From JBDIBA01 sp039812705 (GTDB lineage Bacteria; Actinomycetota; Acidimicrobiia; Acidimicrobiales; JBBSGY01): DNA of 5,461 nucleotides. The notes under the pieces are model-generated. The model saw only the letters and a program-made list of their open reading frames with translations, made no database searches and had not been told where the DNA came from. Positions 5,377 to 5,461 of this stretch are shown here, one piece after another; positions within the stretch are counted from its first letter, which is position 1, and each line of letters opens with the position of its first letter. The stretch spans positions 1-5,461 of the forward strand of contig JBDIBA010000058.1 of the NCBI GenBank assembly GCA_039812705.1, given 5' to 3'. The position numbers and the translations under genes are program-made.

Positions 5377-5382
5377 ACTATG
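5377..5382 (-). promoter_or_regulatory. Possible -10 element of the DUF1990 gene
   Basis: Minus-strand CATAGT (four of six bases of TATAAT) ends six bases before the GTG at 5370, the same layout as at the other candidate leaderless genes here. No Shine-Dalgarno sequence is seen. It touches the end of the upstream gene, and read-through from that gene is an alternative. Confidence 0.35.
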
Positions 5383-5384
5383 AC

Positions 5385-5461
5385 TCAGGGACGTGTGAGG
5401 ATTTCGTAAAGTCGATGATTGATGAAGACGTGATTTCGTCCGACTGCAGTTTCGTTGAGGA
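5385..5461 (-). CDS. C-terminal end of a truncated gene, possibly Fic-family
   Basis: An open minus-strand frame enters from the right edge and ends at TGA 5385-5387; only 24 residues are in the window, finishing in VGRNHVFINHRLYEILTRP. The pattern, a short basic G-R-N turn followed by VFIN and a final helix with an ILxR ending, resembles the winged-helix tail of Fic-family proteins, where a TGxxRNRVFxxxxxLxIL motif is common. Too little is present to be sure, and the Fic catalytic motif would lie outside the window. It reads into the DUF1990 gene with a 14-bp gap, so the two may share a transcript. Confidence 0.55.
   Translation of the reverse strand, partial: LNETAVGRNHVFINHRLYEILTRP

Overview
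The window looks like a chromosomal stretch from an actinobacterium of moderate G+C content, but this is an inference from protein resemblance and promoter style only; there is no rRNA or other marker gene. The pointers are the actinobacterial look of the phosphoribosyltransferase, the DUF1990 protein and YefM, frequent GTG starts, and several genes that lack a Shine-Dalgarno site but have a -10-like hexamer 6-7 bases before the start codon (leaderless style).

Layout: positions 1-428 carry no credible gene. They hold a tandem repeat (94-bp unit, two identical copies plus 27 bp of a third, running off the left edge), hairpins with a shared CTTCG apex, and a decayed partial copy of the unit. 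Positions 429-934 (minus strand) hold a complete YefM-YoeB type II toxin-antitoxin operon. Antitoxin stop and toxin start share one base, and two GTAC-centred operator half-sites lie 12 bp apart upstream. A GC-rich stem-loop (1018-1035) separates it from a small minus-strand TfoX-N-domain protein (1046-1369). From a divergent intergenic region, a plus-strand pair starts: a PRPP-dependent phosphoribosyltransferase (1464-1958) and, 21 bp later, a GH13 alpha-glucosidase of the oligo-1,6-glucosidase type (1980-3674).

Next comes an unrecognised plus-strand protein of about 357 residues, rich in short beta-strand-like repeats (3731-4804). It converges on, and overlaps at the 3' end, a minus-strand DUF1990/UPF0548 gene (4784-5370) whose frame is broken by an apparent single-base loss at a T run. 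The right edge cuts into a minus-strand gene ending at 5385; the visible 24-residue C-terminus resembles the tail of Fic-family proteins.

The genes do not form one pathway. The coherent units are the toxin-antitoxin operon and the phosphoribosyltransferase-glucosidase pair (purine salvage-type enzyme plus intracellular oligosaccharide hydrolysis). I see no convincing new defence or mobile system. The items most worth a second look are the hairpin-rich tandem repeat, the unknown repeat protein, and the broken DUF1990 gene.
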